From Pseudomonadota bacterium (GTDB lineage Bacteria; Pseudomonadota; Gammaproteobacteria; Acidithiobacillales; Acidithiobacillaceae), in assembly GCA_021818125.1 (NCBI GenBank), contig JAKAFG010000021.1, positions 1 through 16,344 of the forward strand: a stretch of 16,344 nucleotides of DNA, given 5' to 3'. The notes below the pieces were generated by a model that made no database searches, was not told where the DNA came from, and saw nothing but the letters and a program-made list of their open reading frames with translations. Of this stretch, positions 6,105-12,832 are shown piece after piece (positions within the stretch are counted from its first letter, which is position 1; each line of letters opens with the position of its first letter). Position numbers and translations under genes: made by a program.

Positions 6105-6670
6105 ATGACCGAGATCACCCTCCTCGTCATACCTGAGGCAATAGATAAGGAACACAGCGCGCCATTCGATGGATTCGTCTACATGGCCCTTGTGCTGGGC
6201 GTGGCTTTCAGCAGCGCCGCCACCTCACCGCTGTTCGCCGCATCGCCGTTACTCACCTACGGAGTGGGCCATTGCTCGGCTATCTTCGCGATCGGTTCAG
6301 CCATCGACACAGTGCAGCGCTACCTGGACTGGAACGAGCGCAGCCACGCCGCATTGCGTTTTCGCCAGATTTGTGGCTTGTTGGTGATGGGTGCCAACCT
6401 ATACTTATGCTGGCGGCGTTGTCCGCCTGCATCATCAAGGGCATCGAACGGGTGGCGTCGGTGCTGAAGTTCGATCTGCGCGGCGTGGACGGCGTGCGCC
6501 AGGACGAGCCACCGAAGATGGAACCCATCACTTACGAAATCATCGTAGATAGCGACGAACCAGAGCGGCGCCTCGAACTGCTGCACGACAACGTGAAGAA
6601 ATACGCCACCGTGTTCAACACGGTGGCGCCGGGCACGCGACTTTCCGGCGTGTTACGGCGCAAGGGCTGA
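6105..6670 (+). pseudogene. OsmC-family gene with membrane-like N-terminus, frameshifted
   Basis: Two frames must be joined. From the ATG at 6105 the first encodes a hydrophobic section (FVYMALVLGVAFSS, then SPLFAASPLLTYGVG and YLDWNER), a little like YgaP/DUF2892 membrane domains, and reaches LLVMGAN at 6398 before going off frame and stopping at 6467. The second frame continues with PILMLAALSACIIKGIERV and ends ATVFNTVAPGTRLSGVLRR at 6670, matching OsmC/Ohr-family proteins including the helix with the conserved Cys (LSAC). One missing C near 6398 explains the break (GAN-P). OsmC proteins are thiol peroxidases or related stress proteins; only one of the usual Cys is seen. The early OsmC strands also seem short, so the gene is probably decayed beyond a single frameshift. 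No good ribosome site precedes 6105. Confidence 0.55.
6604..6628. repeat. 25-bp near-perfect palindrome inside the OsmC remnant
   Basis: The 12-bp arms CGCCACCGTGTT (6604-6615) and AACACGGTGGCG (6617-6628) are perfect inverted copies around one central base. As RNA this can fold into a 10-bp GC-rich stem with a TTCAA loop. No T tract follows, so it is not a standard terminator. It lies in codons for the conserved ATVFNTVAPG segment, so it could be chance of coding. Confidence 0.5.
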
Positions 6671-6946
6671 GCCATTTCTGGGGGGAGAGGCAGCGCATTA
6701 CCGAGAGTGAGGCGGTTCGGTAAACCGGCGGTGTTGTGCAGGGGAACGCGGGCGAACGGGCGAGCACCACTTTTTACACGCGTCCCCTCGGAGACAGCAT
6801 CAGTCATTCATCCATGAACTTTGAGTGGTAGTATTCCATGTGTTTTTTTGTACATTCAGAAAAGGGCGAATGCTGTCATGTACCGTCATGCGGCATCATG
6901 CAAGCGCAATGCAGAAAGTAAACCAGACGTAACCCAAAAAGAAAAA
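6671..6946. other. 276-bp intergenic DNA with short decamer repeats
   Basis: No convincing gene is found on either strand. At 6871-6900 three consecutive 10-mers each end in TCATG (TGCTGTCATG, TACCGTCATG, CGGCATCATG), one per helical turn. A small hairpin (CGGTT/AACCG) lies near 6713. The stretch is bordered on the right by the tRNA terminator. No transposase or site-specific integration signature is seen. Confidence 0.4.
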
Positions 6947-6974
6947 AACCGCTTAGCATAATTTCTAAGCGGTT
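6942..6974 (-). terminator. Rho-independent terminator downstream of tRNA-Asn
   Basis: Arms AACCGCTTAG (6947-6956) and CTAAGCGGTT (6965-6974) form a perfect 10-bp stem with an 8-nt loop. On the minus strand the stem is followed by a run of seven Ts (plus A-run 6942-6948, partly in the stem), so it terminates transcription leaving the tRNA gene, whose 3' end is 8 bp away. On the plus strand the following TTGATTCTTTT is a weaker tail. Confidence 0.88.
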
Positions 6975-6982
6975 GATTCTTT

Positions 6983-7058
6983 TGGCTCCCCGGGACAGGC
7001 TCGAACTGCCGACCTAGTGATTAACAGTCACCCGCTCTACCGACTGAGCTACCGGGGA
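6983..7058 (-). tRNA. tRNA-Asn (anticodon GTT)
   Basis: The minus strand gives a 76-nt cloverleaf with encoded CCA. Acceptor arms TCCCCGG and CCGGGGA pair over seven bases, the D arm contains GCTCAGTCGGTAGAGC, the anticodon loop CTGTTAA carries GTT, and the T arm contains GGCAG-TTCGAGC-CTGTC; the discriminator is G, followed by CCA at 6985-6983. It is a single gene with its own promoter (7070-7098) and terminator (6942-6974). tRNA 3' ends are common integration sites and decayed accessory DNA lies on that side, but no repeated copy of the 3' end was seen in the window. Confidence 0.96.
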
Positions 7059-7069
7059 AAAGTGCGCGT

Positions 7070-7098
7070 ATCCTAGCCTTCCGTGCCGCGCGCGTCAA
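7070..7098 (-). promoter_or_regulatory. Promoter of tRNA-Asn
   Basis: On the minus strand TTGACG (7098-7093; 5 of 6) and TAGGAT (7075-7070; 4 of 6) are spaced by exactly 17 bp. The -10 ends 11 bp before the mature tRNA 5' end, and the GC-rich discriminator (CGCGC) is typical of stringently controlled stable-RNA promoters. Confidence 0.7.
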
Positions 7099-7142
7099 GG
7101 ACCAAGCGCCCGCTTTTCTCTGAGCCACAGAGCACGCCCGCC

Positions 7143-7171
7143 TTGCCAAATTACGACATTTCGGCTATCTA
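7143..7171 (+). promoter_or_regulatory. Candidate promoter of the NlpC/P60-mltB unit
   Basis: TTGCCA (7143-7148; 5 of 6 to TTGACA) is followed after 17 bp by TATCTA (7166-7171; only 3 of 6). It sits 34 bp before the preferred start of the lipoprotein gene and is divergent from the tRNA promoter. The weak -10 keeps this tentative. Confidence 0.35.
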
Positions 7172-7205
7172 CTTTTTTAGAGAAAAAAGAAGGAGGAAGA
7201 CGCCG

Positions 7206-7784
7206 ATGCGAAGGCAAAGCATTATGTTACCGGTCGGTCCAATAAAAGGTGGGGGTGGACTCCTCCTGTTATTGATTCTGACCCTCAGCGGCTGCGCCTC
7301 CATGACGCCGCACTCAGCATATCCACCGGCAAACCCGTCTCCCGACAACGCGTCGTCCGCTTACGACAGCCGCGCGGAAGCCACCACGCTGGATGCCGTG
7401 CTCGTACATACCATCGCAGAAATTGGCAAGCCATATCAATGGGGTGGAGAAAGCCCCCGGACAGGATTCGACTGCAGCGGGTTCATTCAATATGTATTAG
7501 GTCGCGCCGGAGTAACGATTCCCAGGACCTCTTTTGCCCAAGCCGAAGCGTTGCCAGCGGTAAGCCTCAACCGCATTCGCCCCGGCGACCTGGTGTTTTT
7601 CAACACCATGGGCCAGCCCTTCTCCCATGTGGGCATCTATATCGGCGGCAATCAGTTCGTCAGCGCCTTGAACCGGCAGCAAGGTGTCGCTGTGCAGAGC
7701 CTGCGGATTCCCTACTGGGCGGAGCGGCTGGATGGCGTGCGACGTCCGATGCCTACCGAGTTACTGGCGATGCGGGACAACTAA
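7206..7784 (+). CDS. NlpC/P60-family peptidoglycan endopeptidase, lipoprotein
   Basis: A 192-aa lipoprotein. A signal peptide with a Gly/Leu-rich core ends in the lipobox LSGC (Cys30), predicting attachment to a membrane; the +2 residue is Ala, which favours outer-membrane sorting. A short Pro/Ser linker leads to the NlpC/P60 domain (about 65-185). The catalytic Cys90 is in FDCSGF and His141 in SHVGIY; the third polar residue is probably in the FVSALNRQ strand. The family cleaves peptide cross-bridges next to D-Glu and meso-DAP. The ATG at 7206 is chosen over longer starts (open to 7083) because AGGAGG lies at 7191-7195 and it yields a proper signal peptide. The mltB start follows the stop with no gap, so both are probably co-translated. 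Confidence 0.9.
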   Translation: MRRQSIMLPVGPIKGGGGLLLLLILTLSGCASMTPHSAYPPANPSPDNASSAYDSRAEATTLDAVLVHTIAEIGKPYQWGGESPRTGFDCSGFIQYVLGRAGVTIPRTSFAQAEALPAVSLNRIRPGDLVFFNTMGQPFSHVGIYIGGNQFVSALNRQQGVAVQSLRIPYWAERLDGVRRPMPTELLAMRDN

Positions 7785-8951
7785 ATGCATAAAAACTGGG
7801 CGTTATTTCCGAAGACCATATTGGCCACTGTGGTAACCGCAGTTTTATCGGCATGCGCGACCAATGTCGGCGCGGTGAATCAAGCGGCCGCACCGGCAAT
7901 CGCCACACCCCCGCTGCCGTTGCCCGCGGTACCCATCCCCGAGCAACCCAGCACTGCGGTCATGCCAGGGACCGGCAACACCTGCATCAGCAATGTGGCG
8001 TTCCCCAATTTTCCCCAGCAATATCAGGAGCGGATGCAGAAAATCGCCTGCCACCTGCAGGAACGGGATGGCCTGCCCGCCAGCTATGTGATCCCCACCC
8101 TGCAAGACGCCAGTTTCAACGCCCGCGCAGTGGCACTGATGACACCCCCGCCCCCTTCCGCAACACCTGCGCCGCCTTATCCCTGGTGGCGCTACCGGAA
8201 TCGTTTCCTGCGTCAGAACCGTCTGAATCAAGGCGTGCAATTCTGGCGGGATCATGCCGCGCTCCTGCAAGCGGTCAGTCAGAAATATGGCGTTCCTGGA
8301 CCGATTTTGATGGGCATTCTCAATATTGAAACGGGCTTCGGTTCCTTTCAGGGCGGATTTTCAGTGCTCAACAGCAACTTGAGCCTGGCATTGGCGTTAC
8401 CTGGCCGGCGGCGGTTTTTTCTGCATCAGACAGCGGAGACCCTGAAGCTCGCGCAGCGTTTAGGTGTTCCCCCAGGAACACTCCAGGGTTCACAGGCCGG
8501 CGCCATGGGCATGTCCCAGTTCCTGGCCAGCAGTTACCTGCGCTACGGCGTCACCTGGAATGACCCGCCGGGCGGACCCATGCCCAACCTGTGGCAGTCG
8601 CCTGCCGACGTGTTGGCTTCCACCGCCAACTTCTTCCGCGGCCACGGCTGGCAGCCGGGACAGCCGGTGCTGGGCCGGGTGTCCGGCGATCAGGGCGCTG
8701 ACGTGGCGTCATTTCTACAAGGCAAGCACCCGCTTGCGCAACTGCGCGCTGCCGGCATTCAGCCGGAAACGGCTTCGAGACTCCCAGGATCAACGCCAGT
8801 GGGCCTGCTGCGCTTGCAGACAGAGCGTGGCCCGACACTGTTCATCGCCTACCCGAATTTCTACGCCATCATGGGTTACAACCCGAGCACTTATTACTCG
8901 GCAACAGTCTGGGCCTACGCCGAAGCGATCAAGCGGGTTATCAACGGCTGA
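7785..8951 (+). CDS. mltB: MltB-type lytic murein transglycosylase, lipoprotein
   Basis: A 388-aa lipoprotein with signal peptide and lipobox LSAC (Cys24), then a Pro/Ala-rich linker (about 30-60) and a lysozyme-like GH103 domain. The catalytic Glu is E182 in LNIETGFGSFQG, and the family landmark SQAGAMGMSQFLASSYLRYG follows, as do the NLWQSPADVLASTANFFRGHGW segment and the C-terminal YNPSTYYSATVWAYAEAI. The enzyme cuts the MurNAc-GlcNAc bond of peptidoglycan leaving 1,6-anhydro ends. The ATG directly abuts the stop of the peptidase gene (TAA-ATG), placing a glycan-strand enzyme and a peptide-bridge enzyme in one unit at the outer membrane. A Pro-rich insert near residues 120-135 is unusual but harmless. 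Confidence 0.92.
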   Translation: MHKNWALFPKTILATVVTAVLSACATNVGAVNQAAAPAIATPPLPLPAVPIPEQPSTAVMPGTGNTCISNVAFPNFPQQYQERMQKIACHLQERDGLPASYVIPTLQDASFNARAVALMTPPPPSATPAPPYPWWRYRNRFLRQNRLNQGVQFWRDHAALLQAVSQKYGVPGPILMGILNIETGFGSFQGGFSVLNSNLSLALALPGRRRFFLHQTAETLKLAQRLGVPPGTLQGSQAGAMGMSQFLASSYLRYGVTWNDPPGGPMPNLWQSPADVLASTANFFRGHGWQPGQPVLGRVSGDQGADVASFLQGKHPLAQLRAAGIQPETASRLPGSTPVGLLRLQTERGPTLFIAYPNFYAIMGYNPSTYYSATVWAYAEAIKRVING

Positions 8952-8981
8952 TCCGGGGCCATATCACGGGCGCCACGACAT

Positions 8982-9010
8982 TTGTCGGACGCCGCTGCCC
9001 TTGTGCTAAT
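8982..9010 (+). promoter_or_regulatory. Candidate promoter of mtaD-ubiG-phosphatase
   Basis: TTGTCG (8982-8987; 4 of 6) and GCTAAT (9005-9010; 4 of 6) are spaced by 17 bp, in the 96-bp gap after mltB, with an alternative TAATAT -10 just after. No S-adenosylhomocysteine riboswitch-like fold was recognised in the short leader. Confidence 0.45.
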
Positions 9011-9047
9011 ATGGCGCCTTCCCTTTCCAGAAAGGATGGAGTCCGGT

Positions 9048-10394
9048 GTGGCGTTAGAAAAATCGGGAGTGCAATCTGTCGATCTGATTATTCATGCGCG
9101 CTGGATCGTGCCGATTCGACCGCGCAGCGTACTCCACGATCACGCCCTGGCGGTGCATGACGGACATATCGTCGCTATCGGCCCCGCCGAAGAAATCCGC
9201 GCGCGCTACACCGCAGCACACACTACGCAGCTCGACCACCATGTGCTGATGCCCGGTCTGGTCAACGCCCATACCCATGCGGCCATGACCCTGATGCGCG
9301 GACTCGCGGATGACCTCCCGCTGATGACTTGGCTGAATGAACATATATGGCCCGTAGAAGGCCGTTTTGTCAGCCCGGAATTTGTGGCCATGGGCACGGA
9401 ACTGGCTGTCGTGGAGATGCTGCGCGGCGGCACCACCTCCTTCAATGACATGTACTTCTTCCCTGAAGCCGCGGCGGAGGTTGCCCAGCGCATGGGCATG
9501 CGAGCCACCATCGGGCACGTCATCATTGATTTCCCCACCGCCTATGCGGCCAATGCCGATGCCTGCCTGCAGGCGGCAGCGGACTTATTGCCGCGCCTGC
9601 GCCAGATGCCCCTCATTCACCAGAGTATTGCACCCCATGCGCCTTACACCGTCGGTGATGCGGGCTTGCGCGGGGCACGCGACCTGGCCAAAGTGGAAGA
9701 CCTGCCGGTGCACATGCACGTCCACGAAACCGCTTACGAGGTGCAGGAGGCCACTGATCGTGATGGCATGCGCCCACTGGCGCGCTTGGCCAGACTGGGA
9801 TTATTGGACCAGCACTTTCTCGCCGTACACATGACCCAGTTGAATGACGAGGATTTGGCAATTTGCTGCGACTCTGGACTACGCGTTGCCCACTGCCCCG
9901 AATCCAATCTGAAACTCGCTTCGGGGATGGCACCGGTAGCTGTCCTGCGTCAACAGGGCATCGGATTGGCTATCGGGACAGATGGCGCGGCCAGTAACAA
10001 TGACCTCGACATGCTGGGTGAATTGCGCACCGCCGCCTTGCTGGCGAAAGGCGTGAGTGGGGACCCCACCGCCTTTCCCGCCTGGGAGGCCCTGGAGGCC
10101 GCAACACTGGGGGGTGCGGAGGCCATCGGCTGGGGCGCAGAAACGGGTAGCCTGGAAACCGGCAAGGCCGCCGACTGTATCGCCATTGATCTGGATCATC
10201 CGGCCACTTTCCCGGTCTATGATCCGGTCTCGCAGGTGGTGTATTGTGTCGGCCGCGATCAGGTCAGCCATGTCTGGGTAAACGGTAATCCGCGTATTGT
10301 CGAAGGACGAGCCGTGGATTGGGACACGCAGGATTTGTTTGCACGCGCCCGGAGCTGGGCACAGCGCATTCGTGAAAAGGATAATGACGCATGA
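9048..10394 (+). CDS. mtaD: 5-methylthioadenosine/S-adenosylhomocysteine deaminase (TRZ/ATZ amidohydrolase)
   Basis: A 448-aa cytosolic metal-dependent deaminase. The amidohydrolase metal ligands are visible: H75 and H77 in NAHTH, H224 with E227 in HVHE, H261 in VHMTQ, and D312 in GTDGAASNNDLDM; LMPGLVNAHTH and the C-terminal GKAADCIAIDLD complete the family pattern. It converts SAH to S-inosylhomocysteine and MTA to methylthioinosine; exact preference cannot be read. The GTG at 9048 is preferred because GGAG sits six bases upstream; an in-frame ATG at 9036 directly abuts an AAAGG and is the alternative (452 aa). The stop overlaps the ubiG start (ATGA). Clearing SAH next to a SAM-dependent methyltransferase would relieve product inhibition, which may explain the pairing. 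Confidence 0.9.
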   Translation: MALEKSGVQSVDLIIHARWIVPIRPRSVLHDHALAVHDGHIVAIGPAEEIRARYTAAHTTQLDHHVLMPGLVNAHTHAAMTLMRGLADDLPLMTWLNEHIWPVEGRFVSPEFVAMGTELAVVEMLRGGTTSFNDMYFFPEAAAEVAQRMGMRATIGHVIIDFPTAYAANADACLQAAADLLPRLRQMPLIHQSIAPHAPYTVGDAGLRGARDLAKVEDLPVHMHVHETAYEVQEATDRDGMRPLARLARLGLLDQHFLAVHMTQLNDEDLAICCDSGLRVAHCPESNLKLASGMAPVAVLRQQGIGLAIGTDGAASNNDLDMLGELRTAALLAKGVSGDPTAFPAWEALEAATLGGAEAIGWGAETGSLETGKAADCIAIDLDHPATFPVYDPVSQVVYCVGRDQVSHVWVNGNPRIVEGRAVDWDTQDLFARARSWAQRIREKDNDA

Positions 10395-11098
10395 ATATGG
10401 ATCAGGCTGAAGTCAACAAGTTCGGCGCCCTCGCCGATCAGTGGTGGGATACCGATGGACCCTTCCGTACCCTGCATGAAATCAACCCGTTGCGTCTCGA
10501 CTTCATCGCCAAAGGCTGTGGTGGGCTGAACGGCAAGAAAGTGCTGGATGTGGGCACCGGGGGCGGACTCCTGGCAGAGGCCATGGCGCGTCAGGGGGCG
10601 GAAGTTACCGGTATTGATCTCGCAGAGGACGGCCTGAACGCGGCACGCCATCATGCAGATACCAGCAACCTGAGCATCGACTATCGGCAGATCGCCGTCG
10701 AGGATTTGGCAGCGGAAAAGCCGGGGTATTATGACGTGGTGACTTGCATGGAAATGCTGGAGCACGTCCCGGACCCCGTCGCCGTGGTGAATGCCTGTGC
10801 CCGCCTACTGCGTCCCGGTGGCGACGCCTTCTTCGCCACCCTCAATCGCAATCCCAAAAGCTATCTGCTGGCCATTATCGGTGCGGAATATGTCATGGGC
10901 CTGCTGCCACGCGGCACCCACGATTATCAGAAATTCATCCGACCCAGCGAACTGCTCGCCATGACCCGGCAGAGTCATCTGCAAACCATGACCATCCAGG
11001 GCATGCATTTCGACCTTATCCGCCACCGCGGATGGCTGACGGACGACGTCAGCGTCAACTATCTGAGCCATGCGCGCAAAGCAACGCCTGATGCCTGA
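10391..11098 (+). CDS. ubiG: Ubiquinone biosynthesis bifunctional O-methyltransferase UbiG
   Basis: A 235-aa class I SAM methyltransferase that performs both O-methylations in ubiquinone synthesis. It opens with NMDQAEVNKFGALADQWWD, the UbiG hallmark, followed by FRTLHEINPLRLDFI. SAM motif I is VLDVGTGGGLLAEAMA (residues 51-66; most relatives have GCGGG, so Cys to Thr here), the acidic ribose-binding residue is D76 in VTGIDLAE, and the post-motif CMEMLEHVPDP and the membrane-contact segment NRNPKSYLLAIIGAEYV are typical. The ATG at 10391 overlaps the mtaD stop by 4 nt and the 3' end overlaps the phosphatase start by 8 nt. It indicates a respiratory ubiquinone user. Confidence 0.95.
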   Translation: MNMDQAEVNKFGALADQWWDTDGPFRTLHEINPLRLDFIAKGCGGLNGKKVLDVGTGGGLLAEAMARQGAEVTGIDLAEDGLNAARHHADTSNLSIDYRQIAVEDLAAEKPGYYDVVTCMEMLEHVPDPVAVVNACARLLRPGGDAFFATLNRNPKSYLLAIIGAEYVMGLLPRGTHDYQKFIRPSELLAMTRQSHLQTMTIQGMHFDLIRHRGWLTDDVSVNYLSHARKATPDA

Positions 11099-11765
11099 GT
11101 TGGCTGCAGTACTCTTCGATCTCGACGGCACACTGGTAGATACCGCCCCCGATCTCGGTGCCGCGGCCAACCGGATGCGGACCGATCGCGGGCTAGCGGC
11201 ATTACCGCTGGAAATGCTCCGCCCGGTCGCTTCCCAGGGTGCCCGCGGTCTCTTGCGGGTAGCCTTTCATTTGCAGCCGGAGGACCCGGATTTTGCGCCC
11301 CTGCGGGCGGAATTTCTGGAGATTTATGCCGCCCATATTTGCGAACAGAGCACCCTCTTTCCCGGTATGATGGAAACACTGATGGCCCTGTCGGAGCGCG
11401 GAATGGCATGGGGCATTGTGACCAATAAGCCGGAATTTCTGACCCTGCCTTTGCTGAACGCGCTCAAGCTGCCGGTTGCCCCCGGCGCCGTCGTCAGCGG
11501 CGACACCACAACACGCGCCAAACCCGATCCGCTGCCGGTCACCCATGCCCTTGCCGAGATGGGAGTCAGCGCGGTCCGGAGCCTCATGATTGGGGACGAT
11601 CCGCGCGATATGGCCGCGGGCAAGGCGGCGGGAACCCGCTGCTGGGCCGCCGCCTGGGGCTACCTGGAGGCCGGTAACGACCCGCAACACTGGGGTGCCG
11701 ACCAGATCATCCAGCGCAGCGAACAGCTAGAGTTCGCCCTTCTCCATTTCGACGCCACCCAGTAA
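11091..11765 (+). CDS. gph: Gph-family HAD phosphatase (phosphoglycolate phosphatase-like, possibly MupP)
   Basis: A 224-aa HAD hydrolase. Motif I is VLFDLDGTLVDT (nucleophile D10, acid D12), motif II IVTNKP (T111), motif III Lys144 in AKPDP, and motif IV MIGDDPRDM (D169, D170); a helical cap covers about residues 18-90. Automated calls would be phosphoglycolate phosphatase. However, the mtaD-ubiG-phosphatase order, the GDDxRD form of motif IV and the C-terminal WGYLEAGNDPQHWGAD strongly recall, from memory, Pseudomonas MupP, which dephosphorylates N-acetylmuramate 6-phosphate in wall recycling. A true glycolate role would also suit a CO2-fixing host. The ATG at 11091 is preferred over 11070 because the core domain begins there; it overlaps ubiG by 8 nt. 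The 3' end overlaps the convergent permease gene by 39 bp. Confidence 0.88.
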   Translation: MPELAAVLFDLDGTLVDTAPDLGAAANRMRTDRGLAALPLEMLRPVASQGARGLLRVAFHLQPEDPDFAPLRAEFLEIYAAHICEQSTLFPGMMETLMALSERGMAWGIVTNKPEFLTLPLLNALKLPVAPGAVVSGDTTTRAKPDPLPVTHALAEMGVSAVRSLMIGDDPRDMAAGKAAGTRCWAAAWGYLEAGNDPQHWGADQIIQRSEQLEFALLHFDATQ

Positions 11766-12779
11766 AATAGGGTGCCCCTGGCTGCGGGTGATCTGCAGAA
11801 GCGCCGCCGCCAGTATCAAGGTACCTCCGAACAATTCCAGGAGCGTCGGCGCTTCCCCCGCCAGCCACCAGGCCGATAGTGCGCCCACGATGACCTCAAA
11901 AGGCATGATCACCGCCGAAACACTCACCGGCATCCGCGCTACGCCGAATTGCACCGCCACCGTCGCCCCGGCAATCCATAGCCAGGAAAAGGCCAGCAGA
12001 TAACCGTATTCCGGCAATGGTAGCGCCGGTAACTGCTGAACAAGCGCAAAAGGCAAGGCAATCAGCACACAGCCCCACCATACTGCAGTGGCGCGGTGCA
12101 CATCACCGAGGACCGTGTCCGCGCGCAGGATGACATTGCTCAGGGCGAAGGCGAGGCCAGAAGAGATAGCCAGCAGATCATTCGTATCCAGATCCGCGAG
12201 TGAAACCCCCTGACCATTACTGACGACCAGAGCCGACCCACCCACCGCCAGCAGAGCAGCAAGGCCACCGCGCCAGCCTATCGCCTCCTTCAAAAAAATC
12301 CGCGCCGCAAAAATGGCCCAAACCGGTGAGAGATAGAAGAGCAGAAGGATACGGATCACTTCCCCATGCACCAGCGCCAGCATGAAGGCCACATTGGTCC
12401 AGCCACCGAGTAGGAGCAGACCGACCAGAGTGCGCCCGTGCTGCCGCAGTTCATGGCGGCGACGCCAGGACCATAGACCGGCAGGTATCGCCAGCAATAG
12501 ATAGACCGCAAAAATCAGCCACGCGCCACGCAGACCCGCCGCATTGAAATGGCGGAGCGGCCACCAGAGCACCCCCCAGAGGCTGGAGCCGACCAGCAGG
12601 GCAATCGTAGGGCCGCCCTGGCGGAGCGCGGAGGCAGGCGGAGTGTTCTGATGAATAGCGACCGTCCCATTTTGGCAAAGTTTTAATTCCGCCGTATTGT
12701 CCTGCACAAATCGACAAAATCCCAGCACCTTTGTCAGTGCCAAAAATTCCGCCACCGCCGCCAGGAAAATTCCAGGCAC
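11727..12779 (-). CDS. EamA/DMT-family transporter
   Basis: A membrane protein of up to 350 aa with two EamA repeats giving about ten membrane helices. The first repeat spans roughly residues 57-190 (ALLVGSSLWGVLWWPLRHF, then ILLLFYLSPVWAIFAARIFL with the usual Pro), the second about 205-335 (DLLAISSGLAFALSNVILRA, then MPVSVSAVIMPFEVIVGALS and LELFGGTLILAAALLQI). Members export amino acids or other metabolites; the substrate is not readable. The open frame begins at a GTG (12779), but the first 50 residues look non-membrane and atypical, with several GTG/TTG codons and no ATG or clear ribosome site, so the true start may be nearer 12630-12710. The gene points toward the phosphatase and is divergent from dapC. 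Confidence 0.85.
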   Translation of the reverse strand: MPGIFLAAVAEFLALTKVLGFCRFVQDNTAELKLCQNGTVAIHQNTPPASALRQGGPTIALLVGSSLWGVLWWPLRHFNAAGLRGAWLIFAVYLLLAIPAGLWSWRRRHELRQHGRTLVGLLLLGGWTNVAFMLALVHGEVIRILLLFYLSPVWAIFAARIFLKEAIGWRGGLAALLAVGGSALVVSNGQGVSLADLDTNDLLAISSGLAFALSNVILRADTVLGDVHRATAVWWGCVLIALPFALVQQLPALPLPEYGYLLAFSWLWIAGATVAVQFGVARMPVSVSAVIMPFEVIVGALSAWWLAGEAPTLLELFGGTLILAAALLQITRSQGHPILLGGVEMEKGEL

Positions 12780-12832
12780 TTGTCATGACCGCCATCCTTG
12801 CCCCAGAATCGCTGCTTATGACAAAAAGCTCC

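Noticed and set aside
6871..6900. Pho box upstream of a phosphate-regulated gene
   Set aside because: Only the first repeat matches a PhoB half-site, the period is 10 rather than 11 bp, and there is no suitable downstream gene.
6942..7058. tRNA-Asn 3' end as an integration (att) site for a mobile island
   Set aside because: No integrase gene and no second copy of the tRNA 3' end were found in the window.
8952..9047. SAH riboswitch in the mtaD leader
   Set aside because: The leader is under 100 nt including the promoter, and no conserved SAH-riboswitch core was recognised.
12660..12770. Inverted and direct repeats (TTTTGGCA / TGCCAAAA, AATTCCGCC twice) between the DMT transporter and dapC as an operator
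   Set aside because: The arms are about 60 bp apart and partly inside the doubtful N-terminal extension of the transporter frame; no promoter pairing makes sense of them.
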